From positions 47,148 to 111,147 of the forward strand of contig NZ_RAQM01000012.1 in NCBI RefSeq assembly GCF_003610735.1: a DNA stretch of 64,000 nucleotides, read 5' to 3'. The first letter of the stretch is position 1. The number at the start of each line of letters is the position of its first letter. The stretch comes from Tenacibaculum lutimaris. GTDB taxonomy: Bacteria > Bacteroidota > Bacteroidia > Flavobacteriales > Flavobacteriaceae. The notes beneath the pieces are model-generated. The model had not been told where the DNA came from. It worked only from the letters and a program-made list of their open reading frames with translations, and ran no database searches. Positions 11,314 to 19,376 of this stretch are shown piece by piece. A program made the position numbers and the translations under genes.

Positions 11314-11321
11314 CAAATGTA
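11314..11321 (-). promoter_or_regulatory. -7 element of the tRNA-tuf promoter
   Basis: On the minus strand this reads TACATTTG, an exact match to the Bacteroidetes TAnnTTTG element. It lies 40 nt before the first nucleotide of tRNA-Thr(TGT). No convincing -33 element was seen. It probably drives the tRNA-tuf operon and perhaps the genes beyond. Confidence 0.65.
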
Positions 11322-11373
11322 AAAAGTAATTTTCGATTTTTAAAACTTTTTTTAATTATTTTTTATTGTTTTT

Positions 11374-11679
11374 TTACACAAGAGCATCTTTCTTTTTTTC
11401 TTTCGACTTTTGCAACTGTCTTTTTAATGATTCTACCGACACACTAACACCTTCCTCAAAAGTTTTACATTGCTTTTTTACCATTAACTCATCTCCTGGT
11501 ATATTGATTTTTACCTCTGTAATTTTATTTTCTTTTTCGCTCGTTTTTTGCACTTTCAAAAATACTTCTGCATCAACGATCTTATCATGAAACTTTTCTA
11601 ATCCTCCTACTTTTTTCTCAATGTAATCTATTAATTTTTTGTCTGCTGAGAAATTTACTGATTGCGTGAATACCTTCAT
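11374..11679 (-). CDS. hpf: ribosome hibernation promoting factor, short form
   Basis: A 101-aa member of the HPF/RaiA family, which binds the 30S decoding region in stationary phase. It has a beta-alpha-beta-beta-beta-alpha layout (MKVFTQSVNFSADKKLIDYI) and a Lys-rich C-terminus (KRQLQKSKEKKKDA). At 101 aa it is the short form, lacking the C-terminal dimerisation domain of long HPF. It starts 14 nt after the xerC-like gene and so is probably co-transcribed with it. The tRNA-tuf cluster follows with its own promoter. Confidence 0.9.
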   Translation of the reverse strand: MKVFTQSVNFSADKKLIDYIEKKVGGLEKFHDKIVDAEVFLKVQKTSEKENKITEVKINIPGDELMVKKQCKTFEEGVSVSVESLKRQLQKSKEKKKDALV

Positions 11680-11693
11680 AATTCTTCGATCTT

Positions 11694-12581
11694 TTAAGTT
11701 GACTCTCTAGGATGAGCCTTATTATACACTTTTTTTATTTGCTCCAAGCTATTGTGCGTATACACTTGGGTAGAGGCTAAACTTGAATGCCCTAGTAATT
11801 CTTTAACCGAATTTAACGACGCACCGTTATTTAGTAAATGTGTTGCAAATGCATGCCTTAAAATATGAGGACTTTTTTTTGCTTTTGTCGACACCCTACT
11901 AAAGTACAAATTTATTATTCGGTAAACAAGGGTTTCATAAATTTTAACTCCCTTTTTAGTTATAAAAAGCGCCTCTTCATTTTCTATTTCGTACTCCTTT
12001 TTTTCAGACAAATATTTCTCTAGTGTTTTATAGACTGAAGGCAAGATTGTTACATATCTTTCTTTATTTCTTTTCCCTAAAACTTTAATTGCTTTTTTAG
12101 AATGCTCTACATCTTTCTCTTTAACATTTATTAACTCTATTCTTCTCATCCCTGTTGAATACAACAATTCAACTATTAACCGGTCTCTTATCGATTCAAA
12201 ATCGGAAGTTTCATTTAACAATTTCAACACCTCTTCTACTTCCTTTTGCTCAAATGGTGTTTGAATTTTCTTTTGAACTTTTAAAGCTTTATGACTCGCT
12301 AATGGATTAATTGTTACTTCACCTATTTTTTGCAAAAACTTATAAAAGGTTTTTAAGGAACTAACCTTTCTATTCACACTTCTATTCGACACACCACTGT
12401 TTACCAAACTAACAATCCATGTTCGTATTTGATTATAATGAATAGCCTCTAAATCATCTTGATCAAATTCAACCTCACAAAAATCTTTAAAGGCAATTAA
12501 ATCTGTTTTATATGCTTGTATTGTATTTTTTGAATAGTTTTTTTCAAACGTTAAGTATTCTAGGAAAGCTTCTATAAGCAT
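11694..12581 (-). CDS. xerC: XerC-type tyrosine recombinase
   Basis: A site-specific tyrosine recombinase of 295 aa. An N-terminal SAM-like core-binding domain (about 1-85) is followed by the catalytic domain. All catalytic residues are visible: R146 (GMRRIE), K170, H239 and R242 (HILRH), H265 and Y274 (GHSSLASTQVY). Length and the position next to rpsU and hpf match the chromosomal XerC of Bacteroidetes, which resolves chromosome dimers with XerD. No phage or integrative element surrounds it, so a housekeeping role is more likely than an integrase role. Whether it is XerC or XerD cannot be settled from sequence alone. Confidence 0.85.
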   Translation of the reverse strand: MLIEAFLEYLTFEKNYSKNTIQAYKTDLIAFKDFCEVEFDQDDLEAIHYNQIRTWIVSLVNSGVSNRSVNRKVSSLKTFYKFLQKIGEVTINPLASHKALKVQKKIQTPFEQKEVEEVLKLLNETSDFESIRDRLIVELLYSTGMRRIELINVKEKDVEHSKKAIKVLGKRNKERYVTILPSVYKTLEKYLSEKKEYEIENEEALFITKKGVKIYETLVYRIINLYFSRVSTKAKKSPHILRHAFATHLLNNGASLNSVKELLGHSSLASTQVYTHNSLEQIKKVYNKAHPREST

Positions 12582-12611
12582 TTATATTCTTATTTACTAA
12601 AATGAAGGTAC

Positions 12612-12645
12612 AAAAAAAACCTGTATTAAGATCAACACAGGTTTT
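12612..12645 (-). terminator. rpsU terminator
   Basis: On the minus strand a stem AAAACCTGT/ACAGGTTTT with a 12-nt loop is followed by an uninterrupted run of T. It lies 20 nt after the rpsU stop and separates rpsU from the xerC-like gene. Confidence 0.85.
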
Positions 12646-12665
12646 ATACATTATAAGGATGATTA

Positions 12666-12863
12666 CTATCCTACTTCTTCTTGAGTTCTTAATCTCTGAA
12701 CGTAAGATGCTTTAATCATTTGAGCACGTTTTGCTACAGATGGCTTTGTAAATTGCTTTCTGTTACGTAATTGCTTCATCGTTTTTGTACGATCAAATTT
12801 ACGCTTATAACGTTTTAACGCTCTATCGATATTCTCTCCTTCTTTAACTGGAATGATTAACAT
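12666..12863 (-). CDS. rpsU: 30S ribosomal protein S21
   Basis: A basic 65-aa protein starting MLIIPVKEGENIDRALKRYK. It matches the bS21 family in length and in the arginine-rich middle. bS21 binds near the 3' end of 16S rRNA. In Flavobacterium it helps occlude the anti-Shine-Dalgarno. Its own gene has an exceptionally strong Shine-Dalgarno (separate entry) and a 5' leader of about 95 nt counted from the -7 element at 12965-12972. It is transcribed alone, with a terminator after it. Confidence 0.97.
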   Translation of the reverse strand: MLIIPVKEGENIDRALKRYKRKFDRTKTMKQLRNRKQFTKPSVAKRAQMIKASYVQRLRTQEEVG

Positions 12864-12870
12864 GTTTTTG

Positions 12871-12881
12871 CACCTCCTTTC
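12871..12881 (-). promoter_or_regulatory. strong Shine-Dalgarno of rpsU
   Basis: The mRNA reads GAAAGGAGGUG, 7 nt before the ATG, and is complementary to 11 consecutive bases of the standard 16S 3' tail. Other genes in this window have AT-rich, SD-less starts. This is the known bS21 autoregulation arrangement of flavobacteria, in which ribosomes lacking bS21 translate rpsU preferentially. Confidence 0.9.
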
Positions 12882-12964
12882 ATTGTAGTTTTCTATATTT
12901 TTAAAATCTTTTGATAAAACACAGTATATCAGAAGATTATATTGTTTTTAATTTATTTGGACGG

Positions 12965-12972
12965 CAAAGATA
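12965..12972 (-). promoter_or_regulatory. -7 element of the rpsU promoter
   Basis: On the minus strand this reads TATCTTTG, an exact TAnnTTTG match about 100 nt before the rpsU ATG. It leaves a long leader containing the strong SD. Confidence 0.65.
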
Positions 12973-13015
12973 CAAAGTATTATTTAAAATCAAATTATTC
13001 AAACTCTTTTTTCAT

Positions 13016-13045
13016 AAAAAAAATCCTGTTTTAAAAACAGGATTT
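13016..13045 (-). terminator. terminator after the acyl-CoA dehydrogenase
   Basis: An 11-bp stem (AAATCCTGTTT/AAACAGGATTT) with a 3-nt loop is followed on the minus strand by a T-run. It lies about 32 nt after the dehydrogenase stop. Confidence 0.85.
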
Positions 13046-13077
13046 TAACTTCTATAAATCTTTATTTTCAAGCGAAC

Positions 13078-14244
13078 TTATGTTGCTGGCTTGTATTCTT
13101 TCTTATCTATTACCATTTTAGCAATGATTTCTTTAAGAATCTCTGATGTACCTCCACCTATTGGTCCTAAACGACTATCACGAAGTAAACGCGCCATAGG
13201 ATATTCTTCCATATAACCATAACCACCTAACAATTGCAATGCATCATAAATCACCTCATCTGCCATTTTAGTTGACAACAATTTACTCATACTCGCTTCT
13301 TTTACCACATAAACTCCGTCATTTAATCGTTTTGCTATAGAATAATTATATTCTTTACACATATCTACTCTACTTGCCATTTCAGCAATTTTATGACGTA
13401 ACGCTTGGAATTTATCTAATGTTTTACCAAATGCTTGACGCTCGCTCATATATTGTATCGCGTACTCTACTGCATATTCTGCACGTGCGTGTGCATTAAT
13501 CCCCATAACTAAACGTTCTAAAGCAAAATGCTGCATAATGTACGGAAATCCTTTTCCTTCTTCACCCATAAGGTTCTCTACAGGAATTACCACATTATCA
13601 AAAGCGATTTCAGCAGTATCAGAAGCTCTCCAACCTAACTTATCTAACTTAGTTGAAGAAATTCCTGGTGTATCTCTATCTACAATAAAAATACTCATTC
13701 CTTTATGCTTGTCTTCTGGATTTGTTTTTGCCGCAACCACTAAATAATCAGAATACACTCCGTTAGTAATAAATGTTTTTGAACCATTAATTACATAAGT
13801 ATCTCCTTTTTTAATTGCAGTAGTTCGCATTCCTGCAACATCACTTCCTCCAAAAGGTTCTGTAATACACAAACATCCTATTTTATCACCTTCAATACTT
13901 GGTGTTAAGTATTCTCTTTTAATACGGTCGTCTCCTTCTTTATTCAAGTGTGTCATTGCTAAATAAGCATGTGCCCACATGTTAGCTGCGAATCCGCCTG
14001 AATTCACTTTTTGTAATTCTTCTAAAAAAATTACAGTATAAAAAAGGTCTAAACCTAATCCTCCATACTCTTCTGGTTGGTTTAAACCAAAGTATCCCAT
14101 TTCACCGAATTTCTTCCAGATAAAACGTTCAACAGTTCCTTCTTTTTCCCATTTATCTATATGCGGAACAACTTCTTTTTGTAAAAAATCTTTAAAACTT
14201 TGACGAAAAGACTCGTGCTCTTCAGTAAAATACATACTGTTCAT
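13078..14244 (-). CDS. acyl-CoA dehydrogenase family protein
   Basis: A FAD-dependent acyl-CoA dehydrogenase of 388 aa, the normal length. The alpha N-domain (FTEEHESFRQSFKDFLQKEV) comes first. The middle beta domain carries CLCITEPFGGSDVAGM and the flavin-binding INGSKTFITNG. The C-terminal helical domain ends LLGGYGYMEEYPMARLLRDSR. It oxidises acyl-CoA to 2-enoyl-CoA with electrons passing to ETF; the exact substrate (fatty acyl or branched chain) cannot be read from sequence. It begins 25 nt after the helix-hairpin-helix gene, so co-transcription is possible. A second, larger acyl-CoA dehydrogenase lies at 58649. Confidence 0.92.
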   Translation of the reverse strand: MNSMYFTEEHESFRQSFKDFLQKEVVPHIDKWEKEGTVERFIWKKFGEMGYFGLNQPEEYGGLGLDLFYTVIFLEELQKVNSGGFAANMWAHAYLAMTHLNKEGDDRIKREYLTPSIEGDKIGCLCITEPFGGSDVAGMRTTAIKKGDTYVINGSKTFITNGVYSDYLVVAAKTNPEDKHKGMSIFIVDRDTPGISSTKLDKLGWRASDTAEIAFDNVVIPVENLMGEEGKGFPYIMQHFALERLVMGINAHARAEYAVEYAIQYMSERQAFGKTLDKFQALRHKIAEMASRVDMCKEYNYSIAKRLNDGVYVVKEASMSKLLSTKMADEVIYDALQLLGGYGYMEEYPMARLLRDSRLGPIGGGTSEILKEIIAKMVIDKKEYKPAT

Positions 14245-14269
14245 TCGTTCTCTAATTGTTTGTTGTTTG

Positions 14270-15169
14270 TTATTTTGCTTCCAAATATATAACTATTCTA
14301 TCGTATTTGTCTAGTGGAAAATCTTTAATATTTCTTAATTCAGAAATATTTTGAAGTTCTGCTACCTCGTCTCGATACTCAAAAATCTTTTTACAGAGTT
14401 CATAATCTATATATGGATTTTTTAACACCTCTTTAAAAGTAGCTGTATTAACATTTACTTTTTCTATAATTGGTTTGTCTACTATTTTAAATATTGCTAG
14501 AACCTTATTAGCGGTTTCTTTGTTCAATCCCCAAACTTCATACAATTGAGAAGGGAACGAATATCCTTGTAATTTATTTCGATATTTTATAATCCTCGAA
14601 GAAAGCACTTCACCAACTCCACTAATAGTTTCTAAATCTTGTTGTGTAACTTTATTAATATCATTAGTTGAAGTTTTGTATACCTTATTATATATATGCT
14701 TTTCTGATAAGCTCGCTTTAATAGTTTTGTTTTTCTTTTGATTCTCTCTTCTTATTACCCAATCTGGAAATTTAAAATATGGAGAAACTATAGCTAACAA
14801 GCTATCTGATACTTTTGTTATTTGTTGAAATTCAGATACAGAATTTACAAAATTGTTTTGTTTTCTATATGTGTGAAGTCTATCTATTTCTTCTGTATTC
14901 ATTCCTAATTGATACCCTTTAAAATCTGTTATATAATTTGGATTGAACGGATACAACTTCGGCTTCCTGCTTTCTAGTTCTACTTGCTTTAAACTATCTA
15001 TTTGATGTTGAAAAGCTAGTAATTCTTCTGTTTCAATAGTTTTCTCTACCTCTGAAGAAAAATCAACATAAACATAAATGAGTTGCAATATGATGATTAC
15101 TACCAACAAAAAGAAAACCCCATTTCGTTGGCGTTTGTTGTACCAGAAATGGGGTTTAAATATTTTCAT
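14270..15169 (-). CDS. membrane-anchored helix-hairpin-helix protein (ComEA-like)
   Basis: A protein of 299 aa with one N-terminal transmembrane segment (about residues 17-37) and a periplasmic part. It contains several helix-hairpin-helix units, seen as DLETISGVGEVLSSRIIKYR, then VWGLNKETANKVLAIF and TATFKEVLKNPYIDYELC. HhH units bind DNA without sequence specificity. ComEA uses them to take up DNA, so a DNA-uptake role is possible but unproven. It follows the AGCS carrier by only 10 nt, with no obvious functional link, and precedes the acyl-CoA dehydrogenase. Confidence 0.8.
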   Translation of the reverse strand: MKIFKPHFWYNKRQRNGVFFLLVVIIILQLIYVYVDFSSEVEKTIETEELLAFQHQIDSLKQVELESRKPKLYPFNPNYITDFKGYQLGMNTEEIDRLHTYRKQNNFVNSVSEFQQITKVSDSLLAIVSPYFKFPDWVIRRENQKKNKTIKASLSEKHIYNKVYKTSTNDINKVTQQDLETISGVGEVLSSRIIKYRNKLQGYSFPSQLYEVWGLNKETANKVLAIFKIVDKPIIEKVNVNTATFKEVLKNPYIDYELCKKIFEYRDEVAELQNISELRNIKDFPLDKYDRIVIYLEAK

Positions 15170-15179
15170 CTTTTAATTT

Positions 15180-16871
15180 TTAATCTTCTATTGCTTCCTT
15201 TTTTAGGTTAATAGCATCCATATATCTTTTCAATTGCTTTTTAACCACTGGCATTAACAAGTATAAACCTACCATATTTGGAAACACCATTGCAAAAATC
15301 ATTGCATCTGAAAAATCCCAAATAGATTTCATACTTGCTGCAGCACCAATTACCACGAAAGTTAAGAATAAAAATTTATATGTTAAATCGGCTTTTTTAC
15401 CTCTACCAAATAAAAACTTCCAAGACTGTAATCCGTAGTAAGACCAAGAAATCATTGTTGACACAGCGAATAACACTACAGCAACCGTTAAAAACACGTT
15501 TGAGAAAGGAATATACGCTGCGAATGCTTTTGATGTAATTCCTGCTCCTTCATAAGCAATTCCGTCAATAAACACAGACCCTGTTCCATCTCCTCCATAT
15601 TCAAATGCTCCTCCGAAGTTAAAAATAATAATTACTAAAGCTGTCATTGTACATATTAATACAGTATCAATAAAAGGCTCTAATAACGCTACTAAACCTT
15701 CTGAAGCTGAATATTTAGTTTTTACTGCTGAGTGCGCAATAGATGCTGATCCTGCTCCTGCTTCATTTGAGAAAGCTGCTCTTTTAAATCCTACTAATAA
15801 CACACCTATAACTCCACCAACTCCAATTGCTGTTGGGTTAAATGCTTCTGCAAGAATTAAAGAGATAGCATCGTCAATTAAAGAGAAATTAACTCCTAAA
15901 ATATATAAACAAGCTAATAAATATAATAACGCCATAAAAGGAACCACTTTTTCAGTAACCGAAGCAATTCTTTTAATTCCTCCAATAATAATAATTCCTA
16001 CTAAAATTGCTAACACAAGTCCTATAATAGCTCCCGCTGCTGTGCTTTCTAGCCCTAATAACTCTTTAATTACAATTGTTGCTTGGTTTGATTGAGCAGC
16101 GTTACCACCACCAAAAGATCCTCCAATACAGAACACCGCAAATGCTCCTGCAGCAATTTTACCTAAAGTAGCAAAACCTTTTTCTTTTAATCCTTTTGAT
16201 AAATAATACATAGGACCTCCATATACTGTACCATCTTCTCCTACATCACGGTAGTGAACCCCTAAAGTACACTCAACAAACTTTGTTGACATACCTAATA
16301 ATCCACAAATAATCATCCAAAAAGTAGCCCCTGGACCTCCTAAAGCAATTGCTAAAGCAACCCCTGCAATGTTTCCATTACCAACTGTACCTGAAACAGC
16401 AGTTGCTAATGCTTGGAAGTGCGACACTTCTCCTTCATGACTCTCATCTCTAATCGTATCCTTTATATCTCCATCTATTTCTAAATCGCTATGCAAGCTT
16501 TCAATATTCTCAATATGCTCTTCAATATCATCAACTTCATTCATATCTACACCCTGCGCAATACCATCTTCACCATATAATAATTGTGCTCCGTGCTTTT
16601 CAATATCTTCATACTTCCCTCTAACTACATTGATTGCTGTAAAAAAGTGACGAATATTTGGAAACCCAAAATAAATCGTAAAAAAAGCGGCACTTGCCAC
16701 TAACAAAATCAATACAAAAGGGGTTCCAAATACTGGAAAGAAAATTACACTGCTAAAAAAATCAGATATAGGTTTGAACCATTCATCAATTTGTTGATCC
16801 AGCCCCTTTTCTTGTGCAAATGTGAACATCGGCGTTATTAAAAACAGCAATGCAAGTAATCTTTTATTCAT
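15180..16871 (-). CDS. sodium/alanine (AGCS-family) symporter with acidic loop
   Basis: An amino acid:cation symporter of the AGCS family, inner membrane, 563 aa. The family is usually about 450-500 aa. An N-terminal signal-like segment (MNKRLLALLFLITPMFTFAQ) is followed by a first hydrophobic span. Next comes an acidic hydrophilic stretch at about residues 85-150, rich in Asp and Glu. The conserved AGCS core then begins with ALATAVSGTVGNGNIAGVA, and it includes GPMYYLSKGL and FSNEAGAGSASIAHS. The likely substrate is alanine or glycine. The acidic insertion explains the extra length and is not part of the transport core. Confidence 0.92.
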   Translation of the reverse strand: MNKRLLALLFLITPMFTFAQEKGLDQQIDEWFKPISDFFSSVIFFPVFGTPFVLILLVASAAFFTIYFGFPNIRHFFTAINVVRGKYEDIEKHGAQLLYGEDGIAQGVDMNEVDDIEEHIENIESLHSDLEIDGDIKDTIRDESHEGEVSHFQALATAVSGTVGNGNIAGVALAIALGGPGATFWMIICGLLGMSTKFVECTLGVHYRDVGEDGTVYGGPMYYLSKGLKEKGFATLGKIAAGAFAVFCIGGSFGGGNAAQSNQATIVIKELLGLESTAAGAIIGLVLAILVGIIIIGGIKRIASVTEKVVPFMALLYLLACLYILGVNFSLIDDAISLILAEAFNPTAIGVGGVIGVLLVGFKRAAFSNEAGAGSASIAHSAVKTKYSASEGLVALLEPFIDTVLICTMTALVIIIFNFGGAFEYGGDGTGSVFIDGIAYEGAGITSKAFAAYIPFSNVFLTVAVVLFAVSTMISWSYYGLQSWKFLFGRGKKADLTYKFLFLTFVVIGAAASMKSIWDFSDAMIFAMVFPNMVGLYLLMPVVKKQLKRYMDAINLKKEAIED

Positions 16872-17217
16872 AATGTAAGTATTAGATTTTTTGATTTAGT
16901 AGCCCGCAATATCATAAAAAAATGAACTTACAACAAGTTTTAATCGTTAAATATGAATATAAGATTAGTTTTTCTTTAATTTTTTGTAAATATTCCTAGG
17001 TAAGCAGAGAGGACTTTAAGAGATCTCTTATACTATTTTTAGCTTCTTTTTTGTTTTACTGAACTTTAAAACTAGAAACTTAAAATCTTGTTTAACTATA
17101 AGATTTTTAGACTTTTCAAATAATAAAAAAGAGGGAAGTTTTTTTTAGTTTTTCGCAAATTTTCTAGCAGACATTTAAGAAAACATCATTCATTGCTTTT
17201 TAGCACTTCATTTTTTT
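16872..17217. other. 346-nt intergenic region without a recognisable feature
   Basis: Very AT-rich sequence lies between the K+ channel stop and the AGCS start. I see no ORF, no tRNA, no perfect -7 element on the relevant strand and no strong hairpin. It presumably holds the promoter of the AGCS gene. Confidence 0.6.
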
Positions 17218-18222
17218 TTAAAACAACCTTCTTAAAGTATTTATTTGCTCAGGCCTACCTAAAACAATAAGGTTCCCTCCTGCTTCTAGCTTTACTTCAG
17301 CTTCTGGATTTATAATATACTCTTTGTTCGGCGTACGGTAACCTATAACGGTACATCCTGTTTTTTTTCGTAAATCTAAATCTAAAATTGTTTTGTCTAA
17401 GTATTTTTCTGGCAAATCGTTAATTGCGACTTCTTCTAAGTTTGCCGTAGTTTCTCCTTCAATAGTTAATCGATCTACAAATTCTATCACATCCGGAGTT
17501 ACCACCAAAGACGCCATATGTGAACCTCCTAACTTATCAGGCATTATTACATTATCAGCTCCTGCTATTTTTAATTTGCTATATGATGTTTCTTTAGATG
17601 CTCTACTTATTACTTTACATTCTTTATTTAATTGTTTAGCTGTTAAAACAACAAATAAATTATCAGCATCAGAAGGCAATGCGGTAATCAAATTATTTGC
17701 ACTCATTATACCTGCCCTTAACAATGTTTCGTCAAGTGTAGCATCTCCTTCAATAGTCAACACGCCTTTTTCATCTAACTGCTTCACAATTCCTTCAAAC
17801 TTTTCTACCACTACAACTTGTTTTTTATAGCTTTTTAGTTTTGAAATAGCTTGTCTTCCATTTCTTCCATAGCCACACACAATGGTATGCCCTTGTAATT
17901 GTTCTATTTGTTTTTGCACTTTTTTTACTTTTAGTTGATAGAAAAATTGTCCGCTAATTAGATATTCTGAAAACGATGAAACTGCGTAACCGAAGATAAA
18001 TAAACTAGATATTATTAAACCTATTGTAAATAGTTTTTCACCTGTACCAAAAGGATGCACCTCTCCAAACCCAATAGTACTTATGGTGATTACTGTCATA
18101 TAAAGTGCATCGATAAGTGAATATTCAAAAAATAGAATATACCCTAAAACTCCTACTGTAACAATTAATACAGAATAAGTAATCGCTCTATATAACCTCG
18201 ATTGAAATACCGTGTTTATCAT
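17218..18222 (-). CDS. potassium channel protein with RCK/TrkA domains
   Basis: A two-transmembrane K+ channel subunit of 334 aa. The spans lie at about 15-33 and 62-85, with the pore sequence TIGFGE at residues 49-54 between them. An RCK (TrkA-N) domain starts with the nucleotide-binding motif VCGYGRNGRQ near residue 115, and a TrkA-C domain follows to the end. Such channels are ligand-gated tetramers. The start overlaps the end of the upstream PspC-like gene by 4 nt, so the two are translationally coupled. Confidence 0.92.
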   Translation of the reverse strand: MINTVFQSRLYRAITYSVLIVTVGVLGYILFFEYSLIDALYMTVITISTIGFGEVHPFGTGEKLFTIGLIISSLFIFGYAVSSFSEYLISGQFFYQLKVKKVQKQIEQLQGHTIVCGYGRNGRQAISKLKSYKKQVVVVEKFEGIVKQLDEKGVLTIEGDATLDETLLRAGIMSANNLITALPSDADNLFVVLTAKQLNKECKVISRASKETSYSKLKIAGADNVIMPDKLGGSHMASLVVTPDVIEFVDRLTIEGETTANLEEVAINDLPEKYLDKTILDLDLRKKTGCTVIGYRTPNKEYIINPEAEVKLEAGGNLIVLGRPEQINTLRRLF

Positions 18223-18446
18223 AAATCAAAAACAGAAGTTCTTTTGGTGTAAATCATATCTTTTAAACGCAATAAAAACGCCATGGTAAGGTACAAACCA
18301 AATGACAAACCAATGGTAACAAATGATATATAAATAAAGAATAAACGCACATTAGTAGCTCGCATACCTAAACGATCTGCAAATCGGGAAGACACATTAA
18401 ACCCGTGTCTTTCAAAAAAATGTCGTACAGAATGAATAAATTTCAT
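18219..18446 (-). CDS. PspC-like small membrane protein
   Basis: A 75-aa protein with a single hydrophobic segment at about residues 33-57 (LFFIYISFVTIGLSFGLYL). It resembles the PspC domain (phage-shock protein C), with RFADRLGMRATNVRLFF before the membrane span as in PspC. It overlaps both neighbours by a few bases, so the methyltransferase, this gene and the K+ channel form a tight operon. Its role is unknown; membrane-stress signalling is the family idea. Confidence 0.7.
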   Translation of the reverse strand: MKFIHSVRHFFERHGFNVSSRFADRLGMRATNVRLFFIYISFVTIGLSFGLYLTMAFLLRLKDMIYTKRTSVFDL

Positions 18447-19270
18447 TACACTATTTTTTTCAAGATATAAAAATTCTCGTTCAAAATTAAATCTTTTTCT
18501 AGCTTAATTGTATTACTGTGTTTTTTTGACAAACTAAAATAATCTTGATGATTAATCAAGTCATAATTTGCATTTTCTTTATAAAAAATATCTTCTACCG
18601 TTTGCCAATCAGAAGCTTCAGTTTTCACCATTTCTTTATTACAAAAATCGAGTAATTTTTCAAAAGCTTTTGAAGCCTTTAACTCATTTTGAAAAGAAGC
18701 ACTTCCTATATAATCTCCTTTTTCTTGCAATCTAGAAAAAAACTCAAATAATTTCTCTGTGTCTTTTTTCGATAAAAAGAAAAGCACGCCTTCTATTAAA
18801 ATAAATGAAGACTTTTTTCCTTTCAGTAAAAGTAGTTTTTCTAACAAGATATGAACATAATCTTGACTAAAATCAACTCCGATAAAATGAATATTTCTTT
18901 CAGGCAACTTTCCTTCCTTTTGAAACTCCTTTATCTTTTTCTCTTTATAACTCACCACTTCTTCCTTGTCAATTTCTATATGAATAATATCGTCGCTTAA
19001 CAAAAAAGGATACATACTAAAACCACTTCCAAAATTAATAAGAACTTCTGGCTGCAGCCTTTCAATCTCTTCAAGAAAAAATCGGTTTCTTAAACAATGC
19101 GCTGATACTTCTTCTGAACAAACTTGATCAAGATATTTTTCTACCCAAATAGTTGTACGAGGATTCTTCCAAAGTTTCGCATACATATCTTTACTCAAAT
19201 CTTCGTTTTGAGATCTAAATGTTGATGTAACAAAAGCGGTTTCGTGTATTTGAATATTCAGGTTACTCAT
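18446..19270 (-). CDS. class I SAM-dependent methyltransferase, LCM family
   Basis: A protein of 274 aa related to the leucine carboxyl methyltransferase (PPM1) group. The SAM-binding glycine motif appears as VLINFGSGFSMYPFLL, followed by the acidic EIDKEEVVSYKEKKI. The motif SFILIEGVLFFLSKKD is typical of the family. The substrate is unknown; bacterial members methylate small molecules or carboxyl groups. It is the first gene of the three-gene operon with the PspC-like protein and the K+ channel, and is divergent from uvrA. Confidence 0.8.
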   Translation of the reverse strand: MSNLNIQIHETAFVTSTFRSQNEDLSKDMYAKLWKNPRTTIWVEKYLDQVCSEEVSAHCLRNRFFLEEIERLQPEVLINFGSGFSMYPFLLSDDIIHIEIDKEEVVSYKEKKIKEFQKEGKLPERNIHFIGVDFSQDYVHILLEKLLLLKGKKSSFILIEGVLFFLSKKDTEKLFEFFSRLQEKGDYIGSASFQNELKASKAFEKLLDFCNKEMVKTEASDWQTVEDIFYKENANYDLINHQDYFSLSKKHSNTIKLEKDLILNENFYILKKIV

Positions 19271-19330
19271 AATAACAATTAACGCAAGATACCAATTTCA
19301 ACTCATTTGTTAAACATCACTCCTTTAAAA

Positions 19331-19353
19331 TAAATTTGGTTTTGGTAACTTTG
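19331..19353 (+). promoter_or_regulatory. two overlapping -7 elements upstream of uvrA
   Basis: TAAATTTG (19331-19338) and TAACTTTG (19346-19353) both match TAnnTTTG. They lie 38 and 23 nt before the uvrA start codon. Confidence 0.6.
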
Positions 19354-19376
19354 CTGTTTTTGGTAAAATCCTCACT

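Noticed and set aside
11694..12581. Integrase of a mobile element
   Set aside because: It is flanked by core genes in the standard flavobacterial order, with no attachment sites or cargo.
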